DNA of 64,000 bases, from assembly GCF_000173915.1 (NCBI RefSeq), contig NZ_ACDZ02000008.1, forward strand, positions 62,001-126,000. Reading direction: 5' to 3'. Position 1 is the stretch's first letter, and the number at the start of each line of letters is the position of its first letter. The translations under genes and the position numbers were made by a program. This document shows positions 1-8,955 of this stretch, piece after piece. Under the pieces are notes generated by a model. That model worked only from the letters and a program-made list of their open reading frames with translations. It did no database searches and was not told the DNA's origin. The stretch is from Gemella haemolysans ATCC 10379. GTDB taxonomy: Bacteria; Bacillota; Bacilli; Staphylococcales; Gemellaceae.

Positions 1-1031
1 AGTTTTGGATTCGATATTCCAGCGAAGTAACCTATTATTACAGTTAAAATAATAAGTATAAATTTATTTTGAAGTATCAATAGATTCCCTACATACATAA
101 TGAATAAAATTATTTCTAATATAGCATTATTTCTCAAACTCATATTTTTATAAAAACTAATTTGGTAAACTCCTCCGACAATTGTACTAACTACTTCCAC
201 TATTTCTAATAAAGTAATTGTATAGGCTACATTCCCAAATAGTAAGGTCTCATTTTTTACTAGAATTACTAGAAGTAAAGCGAACATTGCAGATGAGTAA
301 AAATTCATCCCTAAAAATAGTATAACAAAATTATATATTTTCTTTATCTCACGAAGTATTTTAAAGTTTTCAATAGTGTCCTTTAAAAATCTTTTAGTAC
401 TCACCTTCTCTTTATTATCCACTTTAAAACTGCCAATCTCTGCTTTCATCTCATTTTTATATTTTGCCAGTATTAAAAATGCTATCAAGAATAGCGCTGC
501 ATTTAACATACCAAAGTATGAGTAATTATAACTTAGGAGCCCTAAAACGAATACTCCAACGGCTTTTCCAGCAAGTGAGATTGTATTGTTTATAGAACTG
601 ATAAATGCTAATGCTTCACTTAACTGTTCTTTACGCACCAATCTAGTATTTATTGACATTGATAAATAGCTATTATATCCACCTAGAATATCAGCAACTA
701 CATTTACAAATACTAATACAATAAAAATCCACCATTGAACTCCATAAATACACACCAAAGCGAATAACGAAAATAATAAAAACTGATAAAATCTTGTCGA
801 TAATATTCTATTGTACTTATCTTTTGTCTGATCTGCGAAATACCCTAGGATAAACGAGATAATATAAGGTAATGTCGTGGCTATTGACACTATACTCACA
901 GCTAATTCTGGATTCGATAAACTTATCGCATAAATAATAAACGCAATATCAAATAACGTTCTACCAGCATTCCCAAATGCCGATGAAATAGTGAATAACC
1001 TATAGAGTTTATTTTTCAAGAAAATATTCAT
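1..1031 (-). CDS. MFS transporter, C-terminus cut by window edge
   Basis: An ATG at 1031 opens a frame that stays open to base 1, giving about 343 codons without a stop. The translation is strongly hydrophobic with about ten membrane spans. Early in the protein comes AFGNAGRTLFDIAFIIYA, then a charged A-loop-like stretch (GYFADQTKDKYNRI), then a basic central loop. This is the layout of the macrolide-efflux-like (MFS_3) branch of the major facilitator superfamily, which exports small molecules by proton antiport. A strong ribosome site (GGAGGTGG) precedes the ATG. The substrate cannot be read from sequence and the last spans lie outside the window. It has no operon partner on its upstream side. 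Confidence 0.8.
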   Translation of the reverse strand, partial: MNIFLKNKLYRLFTISSAFGNAGRTLFDIAFIIYAISLSNPELAVSIVSIATTLPYIISFILGYFADQTKDKYNRILSTRFYQFLLFSLFALVCIYGVQWWIFIVLVFVNVVADILGGYNSYLSMSINTRLVRKEQLSEALAFISSINNTISLAGKAVGVFVLGLLSYNYSYFGMLNAALFLIAFLILAKYKNEMKAEIGSFKVDNKEKVSTKRFLKDTIENFKILREIKKIYNFVILFLGMNFYSSAMFALLLVILVKNETLLFGNVAYTITLLEIVEVVSTIVGGVYQISFYKNMSLRNNAILEIILFIMYVGNLLILQNKFILIILTVIIGYFAGISNPK

Positions 1032-1160
1032 CAAATACCACCTCCTATATTATTTTATATTTTACATTGATACGGTTAAATTTTCAATATATTGTGTAAT
1101 TTTTTTTGAAAATTTAAAATATTTTTCGTCCAACTTTAAATTACTCACGATTAATAAAAA

Positions 1161-1254
1161 AGAGTAACTATTCTGCATTCGGATATGACTCAAAAATCAT
1201 GATTCCGGGGAAACAAGATTTTGTCGAGGCAAGCCCAACCTTTTTAGTTACTCT
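1161..1254 (-). terminator. Large hairpin between helicase and MFS genes
   Basis: AGAGTAACTA at 1161-1170 is exactly complementary to TAGTTACTCT at 1245-1254. An A-rich run at 1156-1160 lies just beyond the left arm and reads as U-rich on the minus strand. It sits just past the helicase stop, so it probably ends folP-helicase transcription. The loop carries a copy of the dispersed hairpin repeat. Confidence 0.6.
1187..1234. repeat. Dispersed 48-bp hairpin repeat, copy A
   Basis: This copy contains GACTCA, AAATCATGATT and then AAGATTTTGT. The same pattern occurs in copies B (18698-18740), C (35205-35251) and D (60418-60464), always between genes. The two halves are imperfectly complementary, so the element can fold into a hairpin. 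Confidence 0.6.
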
Positions 1255-1269
1255 CTATTTATATATATA

Positions 1270-4083
1270 TTATATTCTATCCCTCGTGAAATATTCATAC
1301 ATATCTTCACGAATTGGTGTCTGTATTTTGTAAAAGAACTGAATTACAGTATCTCCGCTTCTTTCTCTAGCTACCAGCTTAGGCTCTCCTGTCGTCTTCA
1401 TCTCACCTAGGAAATAAAATATTCGTGCTCCATCTTTATCATCTTTATTTTTCCTCATAAATAGATAGATTTTTGTTTCATCATTATAAAAATAGTCGCA
1501 CTCTTTCGATTCTAAATTCCTTCTCGGCTTTGACATCGAAGTAAATCCATTATCCGGTAAAAATCCATGTGTATAATCTCGGTTAAATGAATTTTCATCA
1601 ATATCATAATTAATAAACACTGGCAAAGTCTTTGTTCTTTCATCATACTTATAGCCACCTATAGCTAGTGGCACGTAGTTTATGCCCCATGAGAATAATT
1701 TACAAATATCTTCGAAACTATATTTCTCATACAATACAAAATTAGTATCTTTGTATAAATTATCTTTGTAATATTTATTATATCTGTAAATTCCATATTC
1801 TACCAAATCTTGTAACAATTCCCTAAAAATCTCTGATTGTAGCTGTTCTTCAAATTCTTTAGACATTTTTATCTCGGCAACATTCTCTTCAATAAATATA
1901 CAATCATGAAACTTCTTCTTAGTGACACTACTAGTTACGAAATTATTAGTAAGTATCTTTCTACTAACATCCAACTCATAATCTGCAATAAATTTATTAT
2001 AGTCTCTTAGCATAATTTCTTCAAAAGCTGTAAGAATATTACGCTTCTTATCATCTAATAACAAACGTAGAATTATAAGTTCTTCTATCTTTTTACTCAA
2101 GATTAAATTAGTAGAGACAAAATTTAGCATATTCTCTGCGGTCTTTGTCAGTTTTCCACTATATTCAAACTGTTTTTCCTTCTTAGTTAAAAATGAATAA
2201 TAACTTCCAGCTACTTCGAAAATCTTTCTAACATCTATGGCATCATAATTCTCAAAGTCTGAATACGTAGGTATTTTTCCTAGTTTATTTTTTAGCTTAT
2301 TATATTCATCAGCAACAAACAGCCACGTGTTTAACTTCACATTGTCTATCGCACTATAAATTCTTTGTTTAGAGATTTCATCAAAATGAATAGTCGACAT
2401 CCCCGGAATATACCTAGTCCCTTGAGATAAAAATTTCCTTACAGTATCTTTATCATAACTATTGTCTCCAGATAGAGCCACTGGGATTAAAAAGTTATTT
2501 TTATAATTGGCTATAAAATCTATTATTACAACAAAATCTTTATTCGCAGATTTTCGTAAACCACGACCCAACTGCTGAATAAAAATAATAAAACTTTGAG
2601 TGGGTCTCAACATAATTACCTGATTAACCTCTGGTATATCTACCCCTTCATTGAAAATATCTACGGTAAATATATAGTCTAACATATCACCATCATTCGC
2701 AACTAACTTAGAAATCTCATGTTCACGTCGTTCCTGACTATCTTCCCCTGTTAAGCTAGTAGTATTGTACCCACGTGTGTTAAATTCTTCACTCAGTACC
2801 TTAGCTTCTTGTTTTGACGAACAGAAAACTAGACCCTTTACTCTATCTCCTGAATAGCCGTAATAATTGATTTTACTTATAATATGCTCAACACGTTCAT
2901 TAGACACTAGATTTGAAAACTCGCTCAGTTCGTCAATAACCTTACCATCAACTTCTAGATCACTAATCCCGAAATAATGAAACGGACATAATAATGAATT
3001 TTCCATTGCTTCTTTTAAACGAACTTCATAAACGATATTATTGTTAAATAATTCATAAATATTAAAACTATCGGTTCTATCAGGGCTTGCCGTCATCCCT
3101 AGATAAAATGTCGGTTTGAAATAATCCATCAATCTAAGATAACTGTCAGCCCCTGCCCTATGTACCTCATCTATTATAATTTCATCAAAATGACTATCGT
3201 TAAAACTCTTAAAAATATCTTCTTTAGACATAGTTTGAACTGTAGAAAAAATGAAATCTGCTTCTATATTTTTCTCTTTACCTGTAAGTAGACCATAGCT
3301 ACGGCTAGTTCCAAAAATAGTCTTGAATGTCTCCAACGCCTGACGAGCAATCTGTTCCCTATGAACGATAAATAACAATCTCTTGGCGCCTATACTCTTC
3401 ATCGCAAAAGCAGCCGCAAATGTCTTACCAGTTCCTGTCGCAGAAATAAGAAGACCCTTGTTATCTTGATTACGAAGTTTTTCGAAATTTTCTATAAAAC
3501 TCCTTTGCATCTTATTCGGTTTAATTTCCTCGGAAATAATTTTCTTAGTAACAGTCTCAATCTGATTACTAGCGAATTCTTCAACATACTTATCTTTTAT
3601 TTCAGAGTAAGACTTGGATTTCTCCCATAAACTATTAAACTCATCTAAGATATTATCAGTTAGAATCCTATCTCCTTCAATAAAGGTATTCCATTCTTTA
3701 TTTATCGTCAGTGCTGCACTCGTTAAGTTAGAACTTCCCACCAGCACTTTCCATGAATCGCCATATCTAAATAAATAACCTTTAGTGTGGAAGCCGTGTT
3801 TATTTTCTACACAATCATAAATCTTTAGAGAGATATTTTTAAAATTAGACAATTTCTCTAATACTTTAGGAGTATTAAAATATAAATAATTCGTCGTTAA
3901 AATCTTTCCACGGATATTTTTTTCTTCTAAATTCTTCAAAGTTTGAAGTAAACTTGTTAAACCACTTTCTGAAATAAATGCCACGCTGAAAATAAATTCA
4001 TCGCACATTTCTAATTCACTCTCAAGCGTACTAAGAACTTTCTTCGCTTCTACATGATTATTATAAACAAATGTATTCTTCAT
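1270..4083 (-). CDS. PLD/HKD nuclease-DEAD/DEAH helicase fusion (DUF3427 type)
   Basis: A 937-residue cytosolic protein. The first ~160 residues form a phospholipase-D-like domain, with HTK at 99-101 and GSSN at 116-119, as in HKD nucleases. A superfamily 2 helicase core follows: Walker A ATGTGKT at 215-221, DEVH at 305-308, TASPDR at 331-336 and QQLGRGLR at 503-510. The last ~400 residues match the layout of the DUF3427 C-terminal region. Family members are presumed to act on nucleic acid; some lie near defence loci, but no such genes lie nearby here. It starts 20 bp after folP with a good ribosome site (AAGGAGG), so it is probably co-transcribed with folP. Its biological role is unknown. 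Only one HKD-like motif is visible, so a nuclease would need a dimer or the motif may be degenerate. Confidence 0.85.
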   Translation of the reverse strand: MKNTFVYNNHVEAKKVLSTLESELEMCDEFIFSVAFISESGLTSLLQTLKNLEEKNIRGKILTTNYLYFNTPKVLEKLSNFKNISLKIYDCVENKHGFHTKGYLFRYGDSWKVLVGSSNLTSAALTINKEWNTFIEGDRILTDNILDEFNSLWEKSKSYSEIKDKYVEEFASNQIETVTKKIISEEIKPNKMQRSFIENFEKLRNQDNKGLLISATGTGKTFAAAFAMKSIGAKRLLFIVHREQIARQALETFKTIFGTSRSYGLLTGKEKNIEADFIFSTVQTMSKEDIFKSFNDSHFDEIIIDEVHRAGADSYLRLMDYFKPTFYLGMTASPDRTDSFNIYELFNNNIVYEVRLKEAMENSLLCPFHYFGISDLEVDGKVIDELSEFSNLVSNERVEHIISKINYYGYSGDRVKGLVFCSSKQEAKVLSEEFNTRGYNTTSLTGEDSQERREHEISKLVANDGDMLDYIFTVDIFNEGVDIPEVNQVIMLRPTQSFIIFIQQLGRGLRKSANKDFVVIIDFIANYKNNFLIPVALSGDNSYDKDTVRKFLSQGTRYIPGMSTIHFDEISKQRIYSAIDNVKLNTWLFVADEYNKLKNKLGKIPTYSDFENYDAIDVRKIFEVAGSYYSFLTKKEKQFEYSGKLTKTAENMLNFVSTNLILSKKIEELIILRLLLDDKKRNILTAFEEIMLRDYNKFIADYELDVSRKILTNNFVTSSVTKKKFHDCIFIEENVAEIKMSKEFEEQLQSEIFRELLQDLVEYGIYRYNKYYKDNLYKDTNFVLYEKYSFEDICKLFSWGINYVPLAIGGYKYDERTKTLPVFINYDIDENSFNRDYTHGFLPDNGFTSMSKPRRNLESKECDYFYNDETKIYLFMRKNKDDKDGARIFYFLGEMKTTGEPKLVARERSGDTVIQFFYKIQTPIREDMYEYFTRDRI

Positions 4084-4103
4084 TTTAACCTCCTTCTGTT
4101 AGA

Positions 4104-4907
4104 TTACCCATTAATTATTTCATATGTTATTAGGGCTTCTTTCATAACTTTTACATTATGAACACGTACCATTCTAGCTCCTCGTTTCACCGCTTCTAAT
4201 GATAAAGTAGCACTTACTATATCTCTATCCTTAGGATTACTATTACCACCTAATACATAATCTGTCGTTCTCTTTCTACTTACCGCATATAAGATTTCAC
4301 AACCTAGTGAATTAAGTAACTCTAATTTTCGTGTGATTTCCAAGTTAGCTTCTGCAGTTTTACCGAACCCCATTCCAGGATCAACGATAATATTTTCTTT
4401 CTTCACACCTGCATTTAGACAAATATCAACACTCTCACCTAATTCACGCACAACTTGCTCAATCTCTTGCCCTTCCTCTACACCACCATTGTGCATGATA
4501 AAGATAGGAATATCATATTTAGCAGCTACTTCTGCCATAGTACTTCCTTTAGCACCATTCACATCATTTAGTACATCTACTCCTGCTTCAACCATGTATT
4601 CAGCAACATTAGGCTTATACGTATCAACGCTAAAGCACATATCAGGAAATGTTTTTCTTAATGTTGGAAATACGCTTTGTAATCTAGCAAGTTCGTCCTC
4701 CTCGCTAACTACAGTAGAACCTGGACGAGTCGATTCAGCACCGATATCAATAATATCCGCACCTTCAGCTACCATCTCACGAACACCTTCTATCGCAGCT
4801 TCAACATCATAAAAATCTCCACCATCCGAAAAAGAATCCGGAGTAAAGTTCAATATTCCCATAATTAAATATTTTTTTTCATTTAATAATTGTTTTAATT
4901 TATTCAT
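4104..4907 (-). CDS. folP: Dihydropteroate synthase
   Basis: A 267-residue enzyme that joins p-aminobenzoate to hydroxymethyl-dihydropterin diphosphate in folate synthesis, and the target of sulfonamides. The pterin-binding signature MGILNFTPDSFSDGG lies at residues 16-30. GAESTRPG, DVNGAKG and DPGMGFGK follow in the family order, and the length is typical. Unlike most Firmicutes, no other folate gene (folB, folK, folE) is adjacent; folC is 2.5 kb away on the other strand. An extended -10 promoter lies about 40 bp upstream. The helicase gene follows directly, an unusual pairing. Confidence 0.95.
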   Translation of the reverse strand: MNKLKQLLNEKKYLIMGILNFTPDSFSDGGDFYDVEAAIEGVREMVAEGADIIDIGAESTRPGSTVVSEEDELARLQSVFPTLRKTFPDMCFSVDTYKPNVAEYMVEAGVDVLNDVNGAKGSTMAEVAAKYDIPIFIMHNGGVEEGQEIEQVVRELGESVDICLNAGVKKENIIVDPGMGFGKTAEANLEITRKLELLNSLGCEILYAVSRKRTTDYVLGGNSNPKDRDIVSATLSLEAVKRGARMVRVHNVKVMKEALITYEIING

Positions 4908-4943
4908 TCTATCACCTTATAGTTTTATTTTACATACCTTACT

Positions 4944-4952
4944 ATTATATCA
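4944..4952 (-). promoter_or_regulatory. Extended -10 promoter of folP
   Basis: On the minus strand TGATATAAT is present, which is TGn followed by a perfect -10 hexamer, about 40 bp before the folP ATG. No good -35 is visible at 16-18 bp, which fits an extended -10 promoter. Confidence 0.5.
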
Positions 4953-4973
4953 TGTGATTGTGGTGTTTGCAGT

Positions 4974-5018
4974 AAAAAAAGAAGCAACCCTAAAATTATG
5001 ATTTTAGAATTACTTCTC
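4974..5018 (-). terminator. Rho-independent terminator of the MATE gene
   Basis: On the minus strand AGAAGTAATTCTAAAAT pairs imperfectly with ATTTTAGGGTTGCTTCT around a 4-nt loop, then a run of T follows. It lies just past the MATE stop codon. Confidence 0.75.
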
Positions 5019-5051
5019 TATTTTGCTGATTGGGTGTGACTTCCCAACTTC

Positions 5052-6404
5052 CTATTCACTCTTTTTCTTCAACGAACGAATAACTGGTTCTTTTCTAAAT
5101 GCATAATACAATTGAGCTGCCATTACAACCCATAGAATAGGTTCTACAAATATTACTCCTAAATATCCTGCACTTGGAATAATAAATATTACAAATAATA
5201 TTTTCCCTAGCATTTCTATAATACTTGAAACAAGTGGCATCATCTTTTGCCCTAATCCTTGCAGAGCATTTCTCAATACTAAAAGTATGGCTAAAAATGG
5301 ATAGAATGCAGAACTAATCTTAAGATATAATGAAGCCTGGTAAATTAATTCTTCATCATTACTCCCTGTAATAAGTTCATTTAAATATGGACTTGCAAAA
5401 AATAGCGTAATACAGATGAAGACTGACCAAATTATCGTAACAAGCGCACCCTTACGTAATCCTTCAACTATTCGACGATACTGTCTTGCTCCGAAGTTTT
5501 GCGATGTAAAAGTCGTTATAGTCGCACTCATAGACCCCACAGGAAGCAGTGCGAACATCATTATTCTTCTAGCACTCGTCTGAGCACTGATAATTACTGG
5601 ACCTAAGGTATTAATCGATGTTTGTAAGATTACTGTACCAATTGAAACAACAGAAAACATAAGTCCCATTGCCAACCCTTGGCTAAATAAATCAGAATAA
5701 AGTTTTTTATTCCATGTAAAATGTTTTTTTGTTGGAATTAGAAATGGCGTTTTTCTACGAATATAGTTAAAACATAATACTGCAGAAATACCTTGTGAGA
5801 TAATTGTTGCAACTCCAGCCGAACGTACACCCATATGTAAATACGCAATAAAATATATATCTAATACAGTGTTAATAATTGCTGAAAAAATTAAGAAATA
5901 TAATGCAGCCTTACTATCTCCAACTGCTCGAAGTAGTCCCGCACACAAATTATACGCAAGAGTAACACCTACAAATACTACTATAAGATAACTATACTCA
6001 TAAGATTGATCAATAATATTACTTGGTGTCCCTAGTAATTTCAGTAATGGATATAAAGTAAAATTACCTAATACAGCAATCACAATACTCATAACTCCAC
6101 CTATAACAAACGTGGCAGCTACAGCGCTCTTTAACTTTTCATAGTCCTCAGCACCGTAATGACGAGCAATAACTATACCCATACCATTTCCTATACCTAA
6201 TGCAAAACCAACTACAAGTTCAAATATCGCAGCAGTAGCTCCAACAGCAGCAAGGGACTCTTCTCCAAGGAATCTACCAACAATCATAATATCAACCGTA
6301 TTATAGAGTTGCTGAAAAATATTTGCTATCATAATCGGTATCGCAAAAGCAATCATCGCCCGTAAAATCGGACCTTCTAATAAATTTACTGATATTTTTT
6401 TCAT
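5052..6404 (-). CDS. MATE family multidrug/Na+ antiporter
   Basis: An inner-membrane exporter with about 12 spans in two related halves. The N-terminus MKKISVNLLEGPILRAMIAF and the motif FQQLYNTVDIMIVGRFLGEESLAAVGAT are typical of the MATE (NorM/DinF-like) family, which exports cationic drugs against Na+ or H+. The open frame runs 49 codons further upstream to 6551, but that part lies in the repeat array and has no family resemblance. The ATG at 6404 gives the usual ~450 residues. This ATG has no Shine-Dalgarno site and sits 7 nt after a TATAAT, so it is probably translated from a leaderless mRNA. The substrate is unknown. Confidence 0.9.
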   Translation of the reverse strand: MKKISVNLLEGPILRAMIAFAIPIMIANIFQQLYNTVDIMIVGRFLGEESLAAVGATAAIFELVVGFALGIGNGMGIVIARHYGAEDYEKLKSAVAATFVIGGVMSIVIAVLGNFTLYPLLKLLGTPSNIIDQSYEYSYLIVVFVGVTLAYNLCAGLLRAVGDSKAALYFLIFSAIINTVLDIYFIAYLHMGVRSAGVATIISQGISAVLCFNYIRRKTPFLIPTKKHFTWNKKLYSDLFSQGLAMGLMFSVVSIGTVILQTSINTLGPVIISAQTSARRIMMFALLPVGSMSATITTFTSQNFGARQYRRIVEGLRKGALVTIIWSVFICITLFFASPYLNELITGSNDEELIYQASLYLKISSAFYPFLAILLVLRNALQGLGQKMMPLVSSIIEMLGKILFVIFIIPSAGYLGVIFVEPILWVVMAAQLYYAFRKEPVIRSLKKKSE

Positions 6405-6411
6405 AAATAAT

Positions 6412-6439
6412 ATTATAGCACTTTGAAATAAAGTTTCAA
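6412..6439 (-). promoter_or_regulatory. Promoter giving a probable leaderless MATE mRNA
   Basis: On the minus strand a TTGAAA (6434-6439), a 16-bp spacer and a perfect TATAAT (6412-6417) lie directly before the MATE start. Only 7 nt separate the -10 from the ATG, so transcription would begin at or next to the start codon. Confidence 0.6.
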
Positions 6440-6467
6440 GAAAAAACCTGAAAACTATTCTGAAAAC

Positions 6468-7288
6468 GGAGAAAGGCCCATCTTTCGATGAGCCATTTAT
6501 ATTATGAAAAAAAATATTATTAAGTTTTGTTATATTTATATTATATCCCACTTACCTTATATGAACTTTAGACTATAATTAAAATGAAACTAAAGTTGAA
6601 AAATCTTGAAAATAATCCCCTGAAATGGAGAAAGGCTCATCTTTCGATGAGCCATATATTATGAAAAAAAATATTATTAAGTTTTGTTATGTTTATATTA
6701 TATCCCACTTACCTTACATCAACTTTAGACTATAATTAAAATGAAACTAAAGTTGAAAAATCTTGAAAATAATCCCCTAAAATGGAGAAAGGCCCATCTT
6801 TCGATGAGCCATTTATATTATACTGATTCGAAACTAAGAATTTTCTCGTTCTTTCGTCCTAAAAATTCTACTTTCTGTAGCATGTGTTATTCGTACATTC
6901 TATCTGCTTCCTTTGGACTTGATAGAATTACGACTAACCGATGAAAAAAATATCTATTATCTAAATATTTTAAATTTGAAATTAAAAATTTCCCCTGAAA
7001 AGGAGAAAGGCTCATCTTTCGATGAGCCATATATTATGAAAAAAATATTATTAAGTTTTGTTATGTTTATATTATATCTCACTTACCTTACATGAACTTT
7101 AGACTATAATTAAAATGTAATTAAAGTTGAAAAATTTTGAAAATTATTCCCAGAAATGGAGAAAGGCCCATCTTTCGATGGACCATTATATTATGAAAAA
7201 AAATATTATTAAGTTTTGTTATATTTATATTATATCCTACTTACCTTACGCGAACTTTAGACTATAACTAAAATGAAACTAAAGTTAT
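6468..7288. repeat. Tandem array of five ~158-bp hairpin-bearing units
   Basis: Units start at 6468, 6627, 6784, 7002 and 7158, each with GGAGAAAGG. A palindrome follows that on the minus strand reads GGCTCATC-GAAA-GATGRGCC, a stem closed by a GNRA-type tetraloop. Then come a conserved ATG with a run of A, an AT-rich block and a second exact inverted repeat (AACTTTAG/CTAAAGTT). Unit 3 keeps only its first hairpin; its interior (about 6825-6985) is replaced by unrelated sequence. The array fills the gap between the divergent MATE and folC genes. Micro-frames of 24 codons occur at 6504-6578, 6661-6735 and 7193-7267, with a 19-codon variant at 7036-7095. From 7289 to 7479 I see only AT-rich sequence and the folC upstream region. 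Confidence 0.9.
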
Positions 7289-7479
7289 TAGTTTTCATAA
7301 TTAATTTCAATAATACCATATAAATCTACTTATCAATATAACCACAAATAATCTATAAGGATTATTTATATCTTATTTTTGGTTTTAACTTAAATCCCTT
7401 TACCAAAATTATATCCTTTACAATTCATCTTTATCATTATAAAATTAAGTGTATATTATTAGAAATGTTGGTGTTTATT

Positions 7480-8913
7480 ATGAATTTGAATTGCAAAATA
7501 AAATTTGAGAAATATTTAAAAGAAAATAATTTAGAAGATAAAAATAACTTATTAGAGCTTTTCAGTCAGTTAACTTTAGAACAACTTGCTGAAAAACTTC
7601 TAACTTTAGATGAAGATGAAATTGTAAACTACGCAATTGAGTGTGTTTGTGAAGAGCTTCTTATTACTTCATCATATAAAATAGAACGTACTGGTATGAA
7701 ACTTGGGCTTCACAGAATGGAACATATTCTTGAACTTTTCGATCATCCTGAAAAAGATCTTAAGGTAATCCATGTTGCTGGTACTAATGGTAAGGGATCT
7801 ACTTGCTCTTATTTGAAAGATGTCTTAAAAACTAAGTATAAAGTTGGATTATACACAAGTCCTGGTATGCTGAGTTTTAACGATAGAATTCGTGTTAATG
7901 ATGATTTTATTTCATATAAGGAAGCTTATCGTTTATTCAAACTAGTTCAAGAGACTTACGACCAAAACAATCCTGATCCAAGTGATAAACTATCATTCTT
8001 TGAAATCATCACCGGTGTAGCTCTATTATACTTTAGAGAGCAAAAAACAGATTTCGTTATTATGGAAGTTGGTCTTGGCGGAAGATATGATGGAACAAAT
8101 ATTTTTAAAGAAAAAGTATTATCTATTATTACAAAAATCGGACTAGATCACACTGCGATTCTTGGCGATACTCTTGAAAAAATCGCCTATGAAAAAGGTG
8201 GAATTATCCAAGAAAATGATAATGCCCTAATTTATCCTGCATCTGAAGGTATCGTAAATGTAATAAAAGATATCTGCCAGGATAAAAATGCTAACTTAAG
8301 CATACTAAACGAAGAAGATATCGTTGTGAACAAAGTCGAAGCTAGAGGTAATGAATTTTTGTATAAAGGTGTAGATTATTCTACAAAAATGGTCGGTGCT
8401 CACCAAACTTTTAACGCATCTTTAGCTCTAGAAGCATTATCAAATCTGAAAAAACGCAATATTATCGATATAGAAGATAGTGTAATAAAAGAAGCCTTAA
8501 GTAAATCAGTTTGGGTAGGACGTTTAGAATGGATTCGTGACAATATTCTTTTAGATGGCGCTCATAACAATGATGGAATAGATAGTTTAGTAGCCTACCT
8601 AGATAAGCAAAAATTCCCTAAACTGAAGATTCTACTTGGTATTCTGGAAGATAAAGACTACAAAGATATGATTGAAAAATTAAAAACTATCCCTGCTGAA
8701 TTTTCAGCGACAAAAGTTCCAATTGAGATTAAAGAATCAAATCTTGATAACCTAGTTCAAAGTTTTGGTGATACTCATGTTACTAAATATGAGAATTATG
8801 AAGTTGCTTTAAACAATATTATTCCAAATCTGAAAGATGATGAAACTCTTCTAATCACAGGTTCACTTTATCTTATCTCAGCGGTAAGAGGTGAAATATT
8901 AGAAAAATATTAA
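7480..8913 (+). CDS. folC: Folylpolyglutamate synthase/dihydrofolate synthase
   Basis: An ATP-dependent ligase that adds glutamate to dihydropteroate and folates. The P-loop GTNGKGST is at residues 101-108, then LYTSPGMLSFNDRIRVN, FEIITG.ALLYF and EVGLGGRYDGTN, all FolC signatures; DGAHN lies near residue 365. I chose the ATG at 7480 because GGTG sits 6 nt upstream; an in-frame ATG at 7465 lacks a ribosome site. The P-loop normally lies near residue 45-55. This protein carries about 55 extra, mostly helical and acidic, N-terminal residues of unknown function. It stands alone, transcribed away from the repeat array. Confidence 0.93.
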   Translation: MNLNCKIKFEKYLKENNLEDKNNLLELFSQLTLEQLAEKLLTLDEDEIVNYAIECVCEELLITSSYKIERTGMKLGLHRMEHILELFDHPEKDLKVIHVAGTNGKGSTCSYLKDVLKTKYKVGLYTSPGMLSFNDRIRVNDDFISYKEAYRLFKLVQETYDQNNPDPSDKLSFFEIITGVALLYFREQKTDFVIMEVGLGGRYDGTNIFKEKVLSIITKIGLDHTAILGDTLEKIAYEKGGIIQENDNALIYPASEGIVNVIKDICQDKNANLSILNEEDIVVNKVEARGNEFLYKGVDYSTKMVGAHQTFNASLALEALSNLKKRNIIDIEDSVIKEALSKSVWVGRLEWIRDNILLDGAHNNDGIDSLVAYLDKQKFPKLKILLGILEDKDYKDMIEKLKTIPAEFSATKVPIEIKESNLDNLVQSFGDTHVTKYENYEVALNNIIPNLKDDETLLITGSLYLISAVRGEILEKY

Positions 8914-8922
8914 ATACATAAC

Positions 8923-8952
8923 AAAAGAACCAGCATCTCTGCCGGTTCTTTT
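8923..8952. terminator. Bidirectional terminator between folC and the HAD gene
   Basis: AAAAGAACCAGC and GCCGGTTCTTTT form a 12-bp stem with one mismatch and a 6-nt loop. A and T runs on both flanks let it serve the convergent folC and HAD genes. Confidence 0.85.
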
Positions 8953-8955
8953 CTA

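Noticed and set aside
4333-4812. 159-codon plus-strand frame
   Set aside because: Antisense to the conserved core of folP; low-complexity Ser/Pro/Thr composition typical of a shadow frame.
6405-6551. 49-codon N-terminal extension of the MATE protein
   Set aside because: It is encoded by the first repeat unit, lacks a ribosome site and is not seen in MATE proteins.
6825-6985. tRNA or insertion sequence inside repeat unit 3
   Set aside because: No cloverleaf, no terminal inverted repeats, no transposase frame; it is only an unexplained replacement.
7002-7157. Strong promoter in each repeat unit
   Set aside because: TATAAT occurs on the minus strand in the units, but no -35 or extended -10 is at a proper distance.
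6468-7288. CRISPR array
   Set aside because: The units are long (about 158 bp) and similar throughout, with no short repeat/unique spacer alternation and no cas genes.
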